Part shown: piece after piece, positions 8,528 to 16,995 of the stretch | How positions within the stretch are numbered: position 1 is the stretch's first letter | Layout of the letters: each line of letters opens with the position of its first letter | Assembly (NCBI RefSeq): GCF_020171345.1 | Contig: NZ_JAIUZM010000002.1 | Coordinates: 558,001-622,000, forward strand | Origin: Microbulbifer agarilyticus | Lineage (GTDB): Bacteria; Pseudomonadota; Gammaproteobacteria; Pseudomonadales; Cellvibrionaceae | Reading direction: 5' to 3' | DNA: 64,000 nt | Notes under the pieces: generated by a model | Seen by the model: only the letters and a program-made list of their open reading frames with translations | Told to the model about the DNA's origin: nothing | The model's database searches: none | Program-made: the position numbers and the translations under genes

Positions 8528-11500
8528 ATGGCGATGGTTGAGAGCGATCTGGAACTGGGTTTTGATAGCGAATATTCGCTCAAAGCCGCATTTACCCGTG
8601 ATAGCGGGCGTGTGTTTCTGACCGGTATTGATGCCCTGGTGCGCTTGCCACTGATGCAAAAGCGCCTGGATGAGCAAGCCGGCCTGAATACGGCAGGATT
8701 TATTTCTGGTTACCGGGGGTCTCCTCTGGGCGGCTACGACCAATCCCTGTGGCGCCACAAGAAGCTACTGGCGGGCCGGGACATCCATTTCGAGCCAGGT
8801 ATCAACGAAGATCTCGGTGCCACCAATATCTGGGGTACCCAGCTGCTGGATCACTATCGCAAACAGGCAACGCGCGATGGTGTCTTCTCGATCTGGTATG
8901 GCAAGGGGCACGGTGTCGACCGCAGTGCCGACGTGTTTCGCCAGGCAAATATTCAAGGTACCTCTCGACACGGCGGTGTTCTGGCCCTGTGCGGGGACGA
9001 TCACACCGCTGAATCCTCGATGTTCTCCCACAACACCGATCAGATCTTTGAATCGGTGATGATGCCGTTGCTGTTCCCGGCGACGATCGATGAATACCTT
9101 ACACTGGGGCTCGCGGGCATTGCGCTTTCCCGTTTTTCCGGCCTTTGGGTTGGCTTCAAAACCATTACCGAGACCGTGGAGTCCGGTGCTTCCGTTATGG
9201 TGCCGTCGCTTCCGAGCTTTGCCGCGCCCGAAGGTTTCCCGATTCCGGTACACGGTCTCAATTATGATCCGCATCTGAACTGGCCGGCGGAGCGCATGGA
9301 ATACGAACGCCGCATGCTGGAGGAGCGGCTGCCGGCGGCACAGGCTTTCGCCTATGCCAATGGTTTGGACAAGAATCTGGTCGAGGCGCCCAAGAAGCGT
9401 TTCGGCATAGTCACCGTTGGTAAGGCCCATGGTGACCTTTTGGAAGCGCTCAAGCTGTTGAACCTCACCGAGCAGGATCTGCTCAATGCGGGAATCTCCA
9501 TTCGCAAGATTGCCATGACTTGGCCACTCGAGCCCCGTGGCATGAGTGAATTTGCGGAAGGTATGCAACGTATTCTGGTGGTGGAAGAGAAGCGTCCGCT
9601 GGTAGAGGATCAGATCAAGAACCTGTTTTATGCCTGGGAAGATGCGCGGCGTCCCAAAGTTGTGGGTAAGAAAGATCTGCAAGGCAACGACCTGTTGCCG
9701 GCGATCTGGGGCTTTGGGCCCGACCAGGTAGCGAAGGCAATCACACGTTGGTTGGCGGATACCGAACTGGCCGAAAAGCTGATTCCGCTTGCAGAAAAAA
9801 TTGGCGATTCCACCCCCTGCAAAGTGGGCGGTTTACTGGCCCGTGAGCCGATTTTCTGTGCGGGCTGCCCGCATAATTCCTCGACCAAACTGCCGGAAGG
9901 AAGCACGGGTAGTGCCGGTATTGGCTGTCACATTATGGCCCTCGGCAAGGGGCTGCGTACCGATACCTATTCCCATATGGGCGGCGAAGGTGCGCACTGG
10001 GTGGGGCTGCACCGCTTCTCCAGCGACAAGCATATTTTCCAGAATATGGGCGACGGTACCTATAACCACTCTGGACTGCTGGCCATTCGTCAAGCGGTGG
10101 CAAGCAAAATCAATATTACCTACAAAATATTGCTGAACGACGCGGTTGCGATGACCGGCGGGCAGCCCACCGATGCAGAGGTTACGGTGCCCACGCTCTC
10201 CCGCCAGTTGTTGGCGGAAGGGGTAGGACGCGTGTGCCTGGTCAGTGAAAACCCACACCATTGGCGCACCCATAACGATCAGATACCACAAGGTCTCGAA
10301 ATCTTTCACCGCGATGAACTCGACGCGGTACAGCGGATGCTGCGCGAAACCCCCGGGGTTACCGCAATTATTTATGAGCAGGTATGTGCGGCGGAGAAGC
10401 GACGTCGGCGTAAGAAAGGCCAGATGGATGATCCTGCGCGCCGCCTTCTGATCAATCACCGCGTGTGCGAGGGGTGTGGCGACTGCAGTGTGCAGTCCAG
10501 CTGTATCGCGGTAGAGCCTTTAGAAACGCCGTTCGGCCGCAAGCGCCAGGTCAATCAGTCGAGCTGTAACAAGGATATGCGCTGCGCCGATGGCTTTTGC
10601 CCGAGCTTTGTCAGCGTTGAAGGCGGTGAGTTGAAGAAGCCCGAATTGACCACGCTGGCTGAAGCGATCGACGCTGCCAGTGCAAACTTGCAAGCCGCAC
10701 CTGCGCCGGAACTGGCGCAGCCGCTGAATATCCTGGTTGCCGGTATCGGCGGCAGTGGGGTGCTTACCGTAGCCGCGCTGCTCGGAATGGCGGCACATCT
10801 GGAAGATAAAGGTAGTACCACCCTTTACTTTACCGGGCTCTCGCAGAAAAACGGCGCTGTTGTGGCGCATGTAAAAGTTGCGGGTGCGCCGGATGAAATC
10901 ACCACCGCGCGAATTCGCGATGGTGCCGCCGACCTGCTGCTGGGCTGTGACATGGTCACTGCCGCGGGGCAGCGGGCCAAGTTTGCTAACGGCTCAATCA
11001 AGGCATTAGTGAATACTGCAGAAATTCCGGTTGCGGCATTTGTACGTAACAATGAACTCGCTTTTCCGGCCGATGCCACCACCGACAGTATTCGCTCCGC
11101 TGCGGGCGAATACTTTGCCTTTGATGCGAACCGCTATGCCGAAGCGCTGTTTGGCGACGCCGTTGCTGCGAACCTGATGATGCTGGGCTACGCCTGCCAG
11201 AAAGGTTTGTTACCGGTTGGCCGCGCTGCGCTGGAACAGGCTGTGACGCTCAATGGCGTGGCGGTAGAGAACAATCTCCGCGCTTTCCGCGCTGGCCGTT
11301 TGCTCGCGGAAAATCCGGCCGCCATTGAGCAGCTGTTGGCGCCAGAGCAGGCAGTGAAAGTCGTGGAGCCAATGGAAACCACCCAGCAGCTGGTGGCTCG
11401 TCTGGCGGCGGAGTTGGCCGAATACCAAAACGCGGCTTACGCTCGCAAGTATTCCTCCGCAATCGAAGCACTGCGTAGCGCGGAGTCACGCATGGGTAGC

Positions 11501-12052
11501 AGCGGCTTCCCGGTTACTGAAGCCGCCGCGCATAGTCTGTACAAGGCCATGGCCTACAAAGATGAATATGAAGTGGCCCGCCTCTATAGCAGCGACACTT
11601 TCAAACAGCAGCTCGAAAATACATTTAGTGGCGATTACAAACTGAAGTTCCTGATGGCGCCGCCACTACTTGCGCGACCTGATTCAAGCGGGCGGATTCG
11701 CAAGATTGCCCTGGGTTCATGGATGACCCGTGTGCTGCCACTATTGGCCAAGGGCAAAGTCTTGCGCGGTACGATACTGGATATATTTGGCTATACCGCG
11801 GAGCGCCGCGGCGAGCGCTGCTGGGCGCGAGAAGTCCGCGATACCGTGCTCGCCGTCGCTGGAAACCTGTCGGTGGCGAATGTCGATCAGGCGCAGGAAC
11901 TGATGTCGCTGCCACAGGATGTACGCGGCTACGGTCATGTGCGGGCCCAGAAGATGGATCAAATCAATGAGCGTTGGCGTGAACTGAAATCACACTTCAG
12001 TGCGGGCAAGACTGGCTCCCGCGTGCCGGGTATGCTGACATCTGAGCGCTGA
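8528..12052 (+). CDS. Fused indolepyruvate:ferredoxin oxidoreductase family protein
   Basis: 1174 residues from the ATG at 8528 (GAAAAGG site upstream); the ATG at 8462 would add 22 uncharacteristic residues. This single-chain enzyme joins the parts of archaeal IorAB. An N-terminal thiamine-pyrophosphate region has FISGYRGSPLGGYDQSLW. A TPP-binding half carries CAGCPHNSS (Cys about 444) and AMTGGQPTDAEV. An iron-sulfur segment has CEGCGDC (about 647) and a second Cys group (CNKDMRCADGFC). A gamma-type domain has GIGGSGVLTVAALLG, and a C-terminal DUF6537-like part ends the chain. The family oxidatively decarboxylates aryl or branched 2-oxo acids to acyl-CoA with ferredoxin. It fits downstream of the aminotransferases and is probably controlled by the divergent Lrp-type regulator. 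Confidence 0.87.
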   Translation: MAMVESDLELGFDSEYSLKAAFTRDSGRVFLTGIDALVRLPLMQKRLDEQAGLNTAGFISGYRGSPLGGYDQSLWRHKKLLAGRDIHFEPGINEDLGATNIWGTQLLDHYRKQATRDGVFSIWYGKGHGVDRSADVFRQANIQGTSRHGGVLALCGDDHTAESSMFSHNTDQIFESVMMPLLFPATIDEYLTLGLAGIALSRFSGLWVGFKTITETVESGASVMVPSLPSFAAPEGFPIPVHGLNYDPHLNWPAERMEYERRMLEERLPAAQAFAYANGLDKNLVEAPKKRFGIVTVGKAHGDLLEALKLLNLTEQDLLNAGISIRKIAMTWPLEPRGMSEFAEGMQRILVVEEKRPLVEDQIKNLFYAWEDARRPKVVGKKDLQGNDLLPAIWGFGPDQVAKAITRWLADTELAEKLIPLAEKIGDSTPCKVGGLLAREPIFCAGCPHNSSTKLPEGSTGSAGIGCHIMALGKGLRTDTYSHMGGEGAHWVGLHRFSSDKHIFQNMGDGTYNHSGLLAIRQAVASKINITYKILLNDAVAMTGGQPTDAEVTVPTLSRQLLAEGVGRVCLVSENPHHWRTHNDQIPQGLEIFHRDELDAVQRMLRETPGVTAIIYEQVCAAEKRRRRKKGQMDDPARRLLINHRVCEGCGDCSVQSSCIAVEPLETPFGRKRQVNQSSCNKDMRCADGFCPSFVSVEGGELKKPELTTLAEAIDAASANLQAAPAPELAQPLNILVAGIGGSGVLTVAALLGMAAHLEDKGSTTLYFTGLSQKNGAVVAHVKVAGAPDEITTARIRDGAADLLLGCDMVTAAGQRAKFANGSIKALVNTAEIPVAAFVRNNELAFPADATTDSIRSAAGEYFAFDANRYAEALFGDAVAANLMMLGYACQKGLLPVGRAALEQAVTLNGVAVENNLRAFRAGRLLAENPAAIEQLLAPEQAVKVVEPMETTQQLVARLAAELAEYQNAAYARKYSSAIEALRSAESRMGSSGFPVTEAAAHSLYKAMAYKDEYEVARLYSSDTFKQQLENTFSGDYKLKFLMAPPLLARPDSSGRIRKIALGSWMTRVLPLLAKGKVLRGTILDIFGYTAERRGERCWAREVRDTVLAVAGNLSVANVDQAQELMSLPQDVRGYGHVRAQKMDQINERWRELKSHFSAGKTGSRVPGMLTSER

Positions 12053-12070
12053 TTTAATTCAGTATGCTTA

Positions 12071-12106
12071 ACGCAAAACGCCCGGCTAAAGCCGGGCGTT
12101 TTGCGT
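12071..12106. terminator. Bidirectional terminator between convergent genes
   Basis: A perfect 16-base-pair stem (12071-12086 with 12091-12106) and a TAAA loop. The outer stem has AAAA on the left and TTTT on the right, so it can stop transcription from both the oxidoreductase and the anti-sigma gene. Confidence 0.85.
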
Positions 12107-12134
12107 TGTAAAGTCTGCCTGTTGTGCCTGTTGT

Positions 12135-12836
12135 TTATTGGGGCTTCAGTGACAGGAATGGATTCATCATTCTGCCCAGAAGTCCGGTCAGTGCTACCGG
12201 GGCTTCGACAACCGACAGACACAGACACTCCTGATCTTGGGTCGCAGTAGGGCGGTGGACTTGGCCAGGCTCGCGCACCAGGAAATCGCCTGTGGAATAC
12301 ACGCCTTCGCCGTCAGAAAAACTACCGTACAGAACCAGAGTGATTTCTTTGCCGCGGTGGTCATGTTCCGCCACCTTGCTGCCGGGAGCAATGCGATGAA
12401 ACGATACTTCCAGTTCATTCTGGCCTGTCTTCAGGCGGGCTTCCTTCAGGCCTTTGGAGAGCCGGCGCCACTTGAGAACCGGGTTCTGGGCCAGCAACTT
12501 CTTGACCACTGGCGGTACCGCAGCGAAAGCCGGGTCGCGAGAGGTGCGCTCTCTGACGGCTTTGGCTGGTACCGCCGGCTCCTCATGCTCCTCGTTCTCC
12601 CGGGCTTCGATGCGCTGCATAAGATCACCAAAGATCGCGCTATCTTCGCGTTCCACGGACGCGACGGGTGCGGATGCCGAGAGCAGGTTACCGCCAACGT
12701 TATTGAGCATTTTCATTTGCGCCGCACATTGTGGGCAAAAATGAATATGCGCCGAAACTGCCAGGCTTTGTGCCCAGCTTAAACTGCCGCTGGCGTACTC
12801 AAGCAGCATATTGTTGTCGGGATGGTAATGAATCAT
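12135..12836 (-). CDS. chrR: ChrR-type zinc anti-sigma factor (cupin)
   Basis: 233 residues. The N-terminal anti-sigma domain has His5, His30, Cys34 and Cys37 in the Hx3CxxC pattern. Their spacing matches the zinc ligands of Rhodobacter sphaeroides ChrR (His6, His31, Cys35, Cys38). The C-terminal cupin domain carries EHDHRGKEITLVL and GQVHRP, the second metal site required for the singlet-oxygen response in that species. ChrR binds the ECF sigma factor and releases it under photo-oxidative stress. The gene starts 6 bases after the sigma gene, so the two are co-transcribed. Confidence 0.88.
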   Translation of the reverse strand: MIHYHPDNNMLLEYASGSLSWAQSLAVSAHIHFCPQCAAQMKMLNNVGGNLLSASAPVASVEREDSAIFGDLMQRIEARENEEHEEPAVPAKAVRERTSRDPAFAAVPPVVKKLLAQNPVLKWRRLSKGLKEARLKTGQNELEVSFHRIAPGSKVAEHDHRGKEITLVLYGSFSDGEGVYSTGDFLVREPGQVHRPTATQDQECLCLSVVEAPVALTGLLGRMMNPFLSLKPQ

Positions 12837-12842
12837 AGTGCC

Positions 12843-13463
12843 CTACCTGACAAGTGTGCTTTGAAGTTTTTTCAGGGCTAACCGCACACGCGACTTGACG
12901 GTGCCAAGGGGTAGCCCCAACTCTTCTGATATTTCGCTGTGGGATTTGCCTTCCACATAGGCCTTTTCGATCACATGGCTCTGTTCCGGGGGCAAGCTCT
13001 GAAGGCCCTGTGCGATCGCACTCTGATTGCGCGATTGCTGCAAGAACACCAGAGGCTGCTCATCCTGACTATCGTCCCAGATGTCTTCAACACTCAGGCT
13101 CTCGTCGGTCACGGGCTGCCGGCTGTTACGCCTCAGTGCATCGATACGACAGTTCCGCATTATGGTGAAAACCCAAGTACTGGCAGACGCCTTGCCCGGG
13201 TTGAAGGTGGGTGCCTTGGTCCAAACCCGGAACATGACTTCCTGAATCAGTTCATCGGCGGCCTCAGGAGCCGAACTCTGGCCTCCGCGGCTGAATTGGA
13301 AACCTCGAATGAGGGGCGCGAAGTGGCTGAACAGCTGCTCAAACGAGGCTCGGTCACGTTCACGACCGACGCGAACCAGCAAATTGCTCCATTCGTCGTC
13401 CCTGGTTTTCTCAGATGCCTGCACAGTAGCGGCACTCCCCCGGTTGATGTAGTTCACGGCCAT
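12843..13463 (-). CDS. rpoE: ECF sigma factor, RpoE/ChrR-partner type (ECF11-like)
   Basis: 206 residues from the ATG at 13463; an ATG at 13484 lacks a ribosome site and would add 7 residues. Sigma region 2 (FEQLFSHFAPLIRGFQF to TWVFTIMRNCRIDALRR) and region 4 (LPPEQSHVIEKAYVEGKSHSEISEELGLPLGTVKSRV) are complete and no region 1 or 3 is present, as expected for ECF factors. With the ChrR gene immediately downstream, the system should respond to singlet oxygen or organic hydroperoxides. The promoter at 13513-13542 fits autoregulation. rpoE is used in the Rhodobacter sense, not for the E. coli envelope-stress factor. Confidence 0.87.
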   Translation of the reverse strand: MAVNYINRGSAATVQASEKTRDDEWSNLLVRVGRERDRASFEQLFSHFAPLIRGFQFSRGGQSSAPEAADELIQEVMFRVWTKAPTFNPGKASASTWVFTIMRNCRIDALRRNSRQPVTDESLSVEDIWDDSQDEQPLVFLQQSRNQSAIAQGLQSLPPEQSHVIEKAYVEGKSHSEISEELGLPLGTVKSRVRLALKKLQSTLVR

Positions 13464-13512
13464 GATAGCGAAACCTGACTCCATATTCTGCGAAATAGCA
13501 GTTTCCTTAAGC

Positions 13513-13542
13513 TTGTTACGCTCTTAGTCCCGCTCTGGATCA
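13513..13542 (-). promoter_or_regulatory. Candidate ECF (RpoE-ChrR) promoter of the sigma gene
   Basis: Read on the minus strand: TGATCC (13542-13537), 18 bases, then TAACAA (13518-13513). TGATCC is the -35 element known from RpoE-ChrR promoters in Rhodobacter. The site lies about 50 bases upstream of the sigma gene start. Confidence 0.6.
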
Positions 13543-13605
13543 CCAAAAAGAAGAATTTTCTGCCAATTAAGAGGCTATCTGTGCCAATCACGGACTATTG
13601 TGCGG

Positions 13606-13635
13606 TAATCCGAACCGTAGAAAGACGCGTAAATA
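13606..13635 (+). promoter_or_regulatory. Candidate ECF (RpoE-ChrR) promoter of the lipid operon
   Basis: On the plus strand: TAATCC (13606-13611), 18 bases, then TAAATA (13630-13635), ending 49 bases before the first operon gene. Element sequence and spacing match the divergent candidate at 13513-13542, supporting joint control. Confidence 0.55.
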
Positions 13636-13684
13636 GAGGAAGCTAATTGTTCATGACGTAATTTGACTCAGAAGGAAGGCGAAA

Positions 13685-14131
13685 ATGACAGCCGCAATCG
13701 AGCGTCTCAAATCGCTGTACTCAGACTTTTTGGCCGCTGACCCGGCCGCGATCGCCAGCGTGTATGCGCAGGATGTCGTGTTTAAGGATCCGGTGCATGA
13801 GGTGCGCGGGCTGGAGGCTATGCAGAAATATTTTGCCGGAGTGTCACAAAACCTGCAGGAATGCCGATTTCAGTTCGATTTCGCTGTGCAACAGCAGGGT
13901 AGGGGCACTTTGTGGTGGACAATGTATTTTCGCCATCCACGCCTTGGTGGTGGGAAGTTGCTGGAATTACGCGGCGCGAGCCTAGTGGAAATCGATCCAG
14001 TCAGTGACCGGGTTGTGAGTCACGAGGATGTCTACGATCTGGGGGGCATGGTGTATGAGCATGTGCCTTTATTAGGCAGTGTTGTTCGCGGTGTTAAGCG
14101 ACGACTCGCAGAGAACGGGAGCGCATCATGA
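13685..14131 (+). CDS. NTF2-like (SnoaL/ketosteroid-isomerase fold) protein
   Basis: 148 residues, ribosome site GAAGGAAGG. The start (MTAAIERLKSLYSDFLAADPAAIASVYAQDVVFKDPVHEVRG) is the alpha-helix-plus-Asp pattern of the NTF2-like fold, a cone-shaped binding pocket used by small isomerases and binding proteins. The ligand is unknown. It is the first gene of the divergent operon behind the candidate ECF promoter, and its stop overlaps the next start (ATGA). NTF2-like genes commonly accompany the SDR, FAD, DUF1365 and CFA set in ChrR-type regulons. Confidence 0.75.
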   Translation: MTAAIERLKSLYSDFLAADPAAIASVYAQDVVFKDPVHEVRGLEAMQKYFAGVSQNLQECRFQFDFAVQQQGRGTLWWTMYFRHPRLGGGKLLELRGASLVEIDPVSDRVVSHEDVYDLGGMVYEHVPLLGSVVRGVKRRLAENGSAS

Positions 14132-14916
14132 GTGATTCCCAAGAGTGGTGTTCAAAACTCAATATTTGGGTGACAGGCGCCGGTTCGGGTATCGGTGCCG
14201 CGTTAGTGCGATTCCTCGTGGAAGAGGGCCACTATGTCATTATCAGCGGACGCCGCCGCGAGCCATTGCTGACGCTGCAGAAAGCCTCTCCCAAGCGCAT
14301 CAGAGTACTTGCCTGTGATGTAGGTCAGGATGATTCGATTGCAGAAGCAGGCGCATTGTTACGAGAAATTACCGATCAACTGGACATGGTAATTGCCTGT
14401 GCGGGTACCTGTGAGTACGACGATGGGTTAACCTTGGATATCAAAAGCTACCGCCGCGTATTTGATGCAAACTTTTTTGGCGTGGTGAATACGCTGAGAG
14501 AATCATTACCGTTATTGAGCAACAGCCGGAAGCCTGTATTTGTTGCGGTAAGCAGCCTTTCCTCTGTCGTAGGTTTTCCCAGAGCGGAAGCCTATGGTGC
14601 CTCAAAAGCGGCTGTCGATTATTTTATGCAGTCGTTGCGTGCGGATACCGCTAACGTCTGTTTGCGCACCGTACTGGTGCGCCCTGGATTTATCGACACC
14701 CCGCTCACACAAGAGAACGACTTTGACATGCCGTTCTTAATGACCGCAGAACAAGCGGCAAAACGTATTTTGATCGGCCTGAAGGGCAATGCTTCGGTGA
14801 TTGATTTCCCGAAAAGACTGAGTTGGCCGTTGAGACTTCTGGGGACGTTATCCCCGGTTTGGTTCAATCTGATCGCACCCCGTATGACAAGAATTCGAAC
14901 GTTGAGGAAGGTGTAA
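14128..14916 (+). CDS. Short-chain dehydrogenase/reductase (SDR)
   Basis: 262 residues. The cofactor motif TGAGSGIG (about residues 16-23), the GRRRE stretch suggesting NADP preference, the CAGT segment replacing NNAG, and the catalytic YxxxK in AYGASKAAVDYF define a classical SDR. The active-site Ser lies in VAVSSLSSVVG. It catalyses an NAD(P)-dependent oxidation or reduction of unknown substrate. It overlaps its upstream neighbour by 4 bases and shares one base with the downstream start (TAATG), indicating translational coupling. Confidence 0.82.
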   Translation: MSDSQEWCSKLNIWVTGAGSGIGAALVRFLVEEGHYVIISGRRREPLLTLQKASPKRIRVLACDVGQDDSIAEAGALLREITDQLDMVIACAGTCEYDDGLTLDIKSYRRVFDANFFGVVNTLRESLPLLSNSRKPVFVAVSSLSSVVGFPRAEAYGASKAAVDYFMQSLRADTANVCLRTVLVRPGFIDTPLTQENDFDMPFLMTAEQAAKRILIGLKGNASVIDFPKRLSWPLRLLGTLSPVWFNLIAPRMTRIRTLRKV

Positions 14917-16208
14917 TGCGTATTGCAATTGTTGGTAGTGGTATCTCTGGGCTTACATCCGCCTATTTGCTCAATCAGAAGCATGACATTTCCCTGTTCG
15001 AAGCGGATTCCCGGCTCGGCGGGCATACGGCGACAATCGATGTTGAAGAGGGCGACAAAACCATCCCCATCGACACCGGATTCATCGTATTTAACGACTG
15101 GACCTATCCGAATTTCATCAAGCTGATGTCACAACTGGGTGTTGAGAGTCAGCCGACGGATATGGGGTTTAGCGTATCCGCCCTGGGAACAGGGCCAAAT
15201 GGGCCTGGCGAATTTGTTAAAGACTTTGAGTACGCGGGTAACAATCTGAATTCCCTTTTCGCTCAGCGCCGAAACCTGTTGGATGGTGGGCATTGGCGGA
15301 TGCTGCGAGATATCGTGCGCTTCAATCGGGATGCGGTCACAGACTGGAAGCGCGGCCAACTCAGTGAAGCAACTACTTTGGGCACATATTTGGATACCAA
15401 TGGCTACTCTGCTGAATTTGCATCACGCTATCTGGTGCCTATGGGATCCGCGATCTGGTCCGCCAGTATGTCACGGATGCTGGATTTTTCTGTCGACTTT
15501 TTTGTGCGGTTTTTCTACAACCACGGTCTGCTGAATATCTTTAACAGGCCGCAGTGGCGAGTGATTCGTGGAGGTTCCAAGTCGTATATCGCACCGATGA
15601 TCGAATCTTTCAAAGATCGCATTCATTTGAGCAGCCCCGTGCAGCGTGTTACCCGAGTGGGCCCGCATGTGCGGTTGGAGTACTCAAATGCGTCGGACGA
15701 AAAGCACACGCAGGAGTTTGATCAGGTGATTTTCGCCTGCCACTCGGACCAGACGCTTAACATCCTGGGCGATGCTTCCACGCCGGAACGTGAAATTCTG
15801 GGGCATATTCCTTACGAAAAGAATTCGGTAGTCCTGCATACGGATACCAGCCTGCTTCCTAAGCGACAGTCCGCATGGGCGAGCTGGAATTATCGGTTGC
15901 AGGGTGATGATGCTGCCTTGCCCGCGTTAACCTACAACATGAATATTTTGCAGCGTTTGGAGACTAGTAAGACCTACTGTGTCACTCTGAATGCAGACCA
16001 CCTGATTGATCAGAGCAAGATTATTGGTGAGTACGAATATGAACACCCACAATTTTCCGTGAATGGAAATAGTGCCCAGGCGCGCTGGGGGGAAATCAAT
16101 GGTGTGAATCGTACTTGGTTTTGTGGCGCTTACTGGGCCAATGGTTTCCATGAGGACGGTGTGGTAAGTGCTGTTCGTGTCGCGAAGGCACTGGGAGTCG
16201 ATTTTTAA
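14916..16208 (+). CDS. NAD(P)/FAD-dependent amine-oxidase-like oxidoreductase (UfaD-like candidate)
   Basis: 430 residues from the ATG at 14916, which overlaps the SDR stop. The N-terminus MRIAIVGSGISGLTSAYLL has the GxGxxG dinucleotide-binding motif, followed by FEADSRLGGHTATIDV, typical of the flavin amine-oxidase and desaturase superfamily. The C-terminal FCGAYWANGFHEDGVVSA closes the FAD site. In Rhodobacter an FAD protein of such ChrR-controlled clusters (UfaD) was reported to desaturate a methylated fatty acid on the way to furan fatty acids. I infer a lipid-modifying redox role because the CFA-type methyltransferase is two genes away. The substrate is not proven. Confidence 0.78.
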   Translation: MRIAIVGSGISGLTSAYLLNQKHDISLFEADSRLGGHTATIDVEEGDKTIPIDTGFIVFNDWTYPNFIKLMSQLGVESQPTDMGFSVSALGTGPNGPGEFVKDFEYAGNNLNSLFAQRRNLLDGGHWRMLRDIVRFNRDAVTDWKRGQLSEATTLGTYLDTNGYSAEFASRYLVPMGSAIWSASMSRMLDFSVDFFVRFFYNHGLLNIFNRPQWRVIRGGSKSYIAPMIESFKDRIHLSSPVQRVTRVGPHVRLEYSNASDEKHTQEFDQVIFACHSDQTLNILGDASTPEREILGHIPYEKNSVVLHTDTSLLPKRQSAWASWNYRLQGDDAALPALTYNMNILQRLETSKTYCVTLNADHLIDQSKIIGEYEYEHPQFSVNGNSAQARWGEINGVNRTWFCGAYWANGFHEDGVVSAVRVAKALGVDF

Positions 16209-16945
16209 TGCGTAGTGGTATCTACTCTGGTTGGATACAACATCGACGCTATGCGCCGAGAGAGCACCGGTTTCGTTATCGGGGCTTTATGATGTTTGCG
16301 TTTCTCGATGAACTTCCCGAGATACTTGCGCAGACACGATTGTGGTCGCGTTCAAAACTGGCCCCGGCGCGGTTCTGCCGAGAAGATTTTTACGGTGACC
16401 CAGAAGTGAGCCTAGATGAGGCTGTCAGGGCGAGGGTCGCAGAAGAGCTGGGAGAGCGCCCGCAAGGTCCCATCGCGTTTCTCGCGAACTGGCGTTACCT
16501 CGGCTATAACATGAACCCCATCAGTATCTACTACTGTTTTGACCGGTCTGGTGAACAGGTCGAGTCTCTATTGGTTGATGTACACAATACGCCGTGGAAT
16601 GAGCGGCACGGATATGTTTTGCCCGTATCCGGGGGGCGTGTACAGAAAGCGGTATTCGATAAAATGCTTCACGTATCCCCGTTTATGCCCTCTAATCAGG
16701 CGTACCACTGGCGGAGCACCACGCCAGGCAAACACCTGACGGTGAGCATCCGCTCTGTCCAAGACGGAGAGTGCGTATTCGATGCGTGTATGGCCTTAGA
16801 ACGGGAAGAAATTTCCGCGTCATCACTGATTCGGAAACTGATCCAGTATCCCTTATTTACCGTAAAGGTCATTGGCGCCATATACTGGGAAGCACTCAAG
16901 TTGTTGATTAAGAGGGTGCCTCTGTATTCGCATCCACAGACATGA
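16208..16945 (+). CDS. DUF1365 family protein
   Basis: 245 residues. The start MRSGIYSGWIQHRRYAPREHRFRYRGFMMFAFLDE and the YLGYNMNPISIYYCFD, VHNTPWNERHGYVLP and MLHVSPFMPSNQAYHW segments are the conserved blocks of DUF1365, for which I know no established biochemical role. The family almost always lies beside an FAD oxidoreductase and a cyclopropane-fatty-acid-type synthase, as here. Its start overlaps the upstream stop (TAATG). No signal peptide is seen; a C-terminal hydrophobic stretch (LFTVKVIGAIYWEALKLLI) may contact the membrane. Confidence 0.82.
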   Translation: MRSGIYSGWIQHRRYAPREHRFRYRGFMMFAFLDELPEILAQTRLWSRSKLAPARFCREDFYGDPEVSLDEAVRARVAEELGERPQGPIAFLANWRYLGYNMNPISIYYCFDRSGEQVESLLVDVHNTPWNERHGYVLPVSGGRVQKAVFDKMLHVSPFMPSNQAYHWRSTTPGKHLTVSIRSVQDGECVFDACMALEREEISASSLIRKLIQYPLFTVKVIGAIYWEALKLLIKRVPLYSHPQT

Positions 16946-16995
16946 AATTTTCTTCACCAAATTAAGAATCAAAGCCACCGGGAGAATTTTCGATC

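Noticed and set aside
15927-16151. Small minus-strand gene inside the FAD oxidoreductase
   Set aside because: It sits entirely in the coding sequence of the supported gene and has no independent signals.
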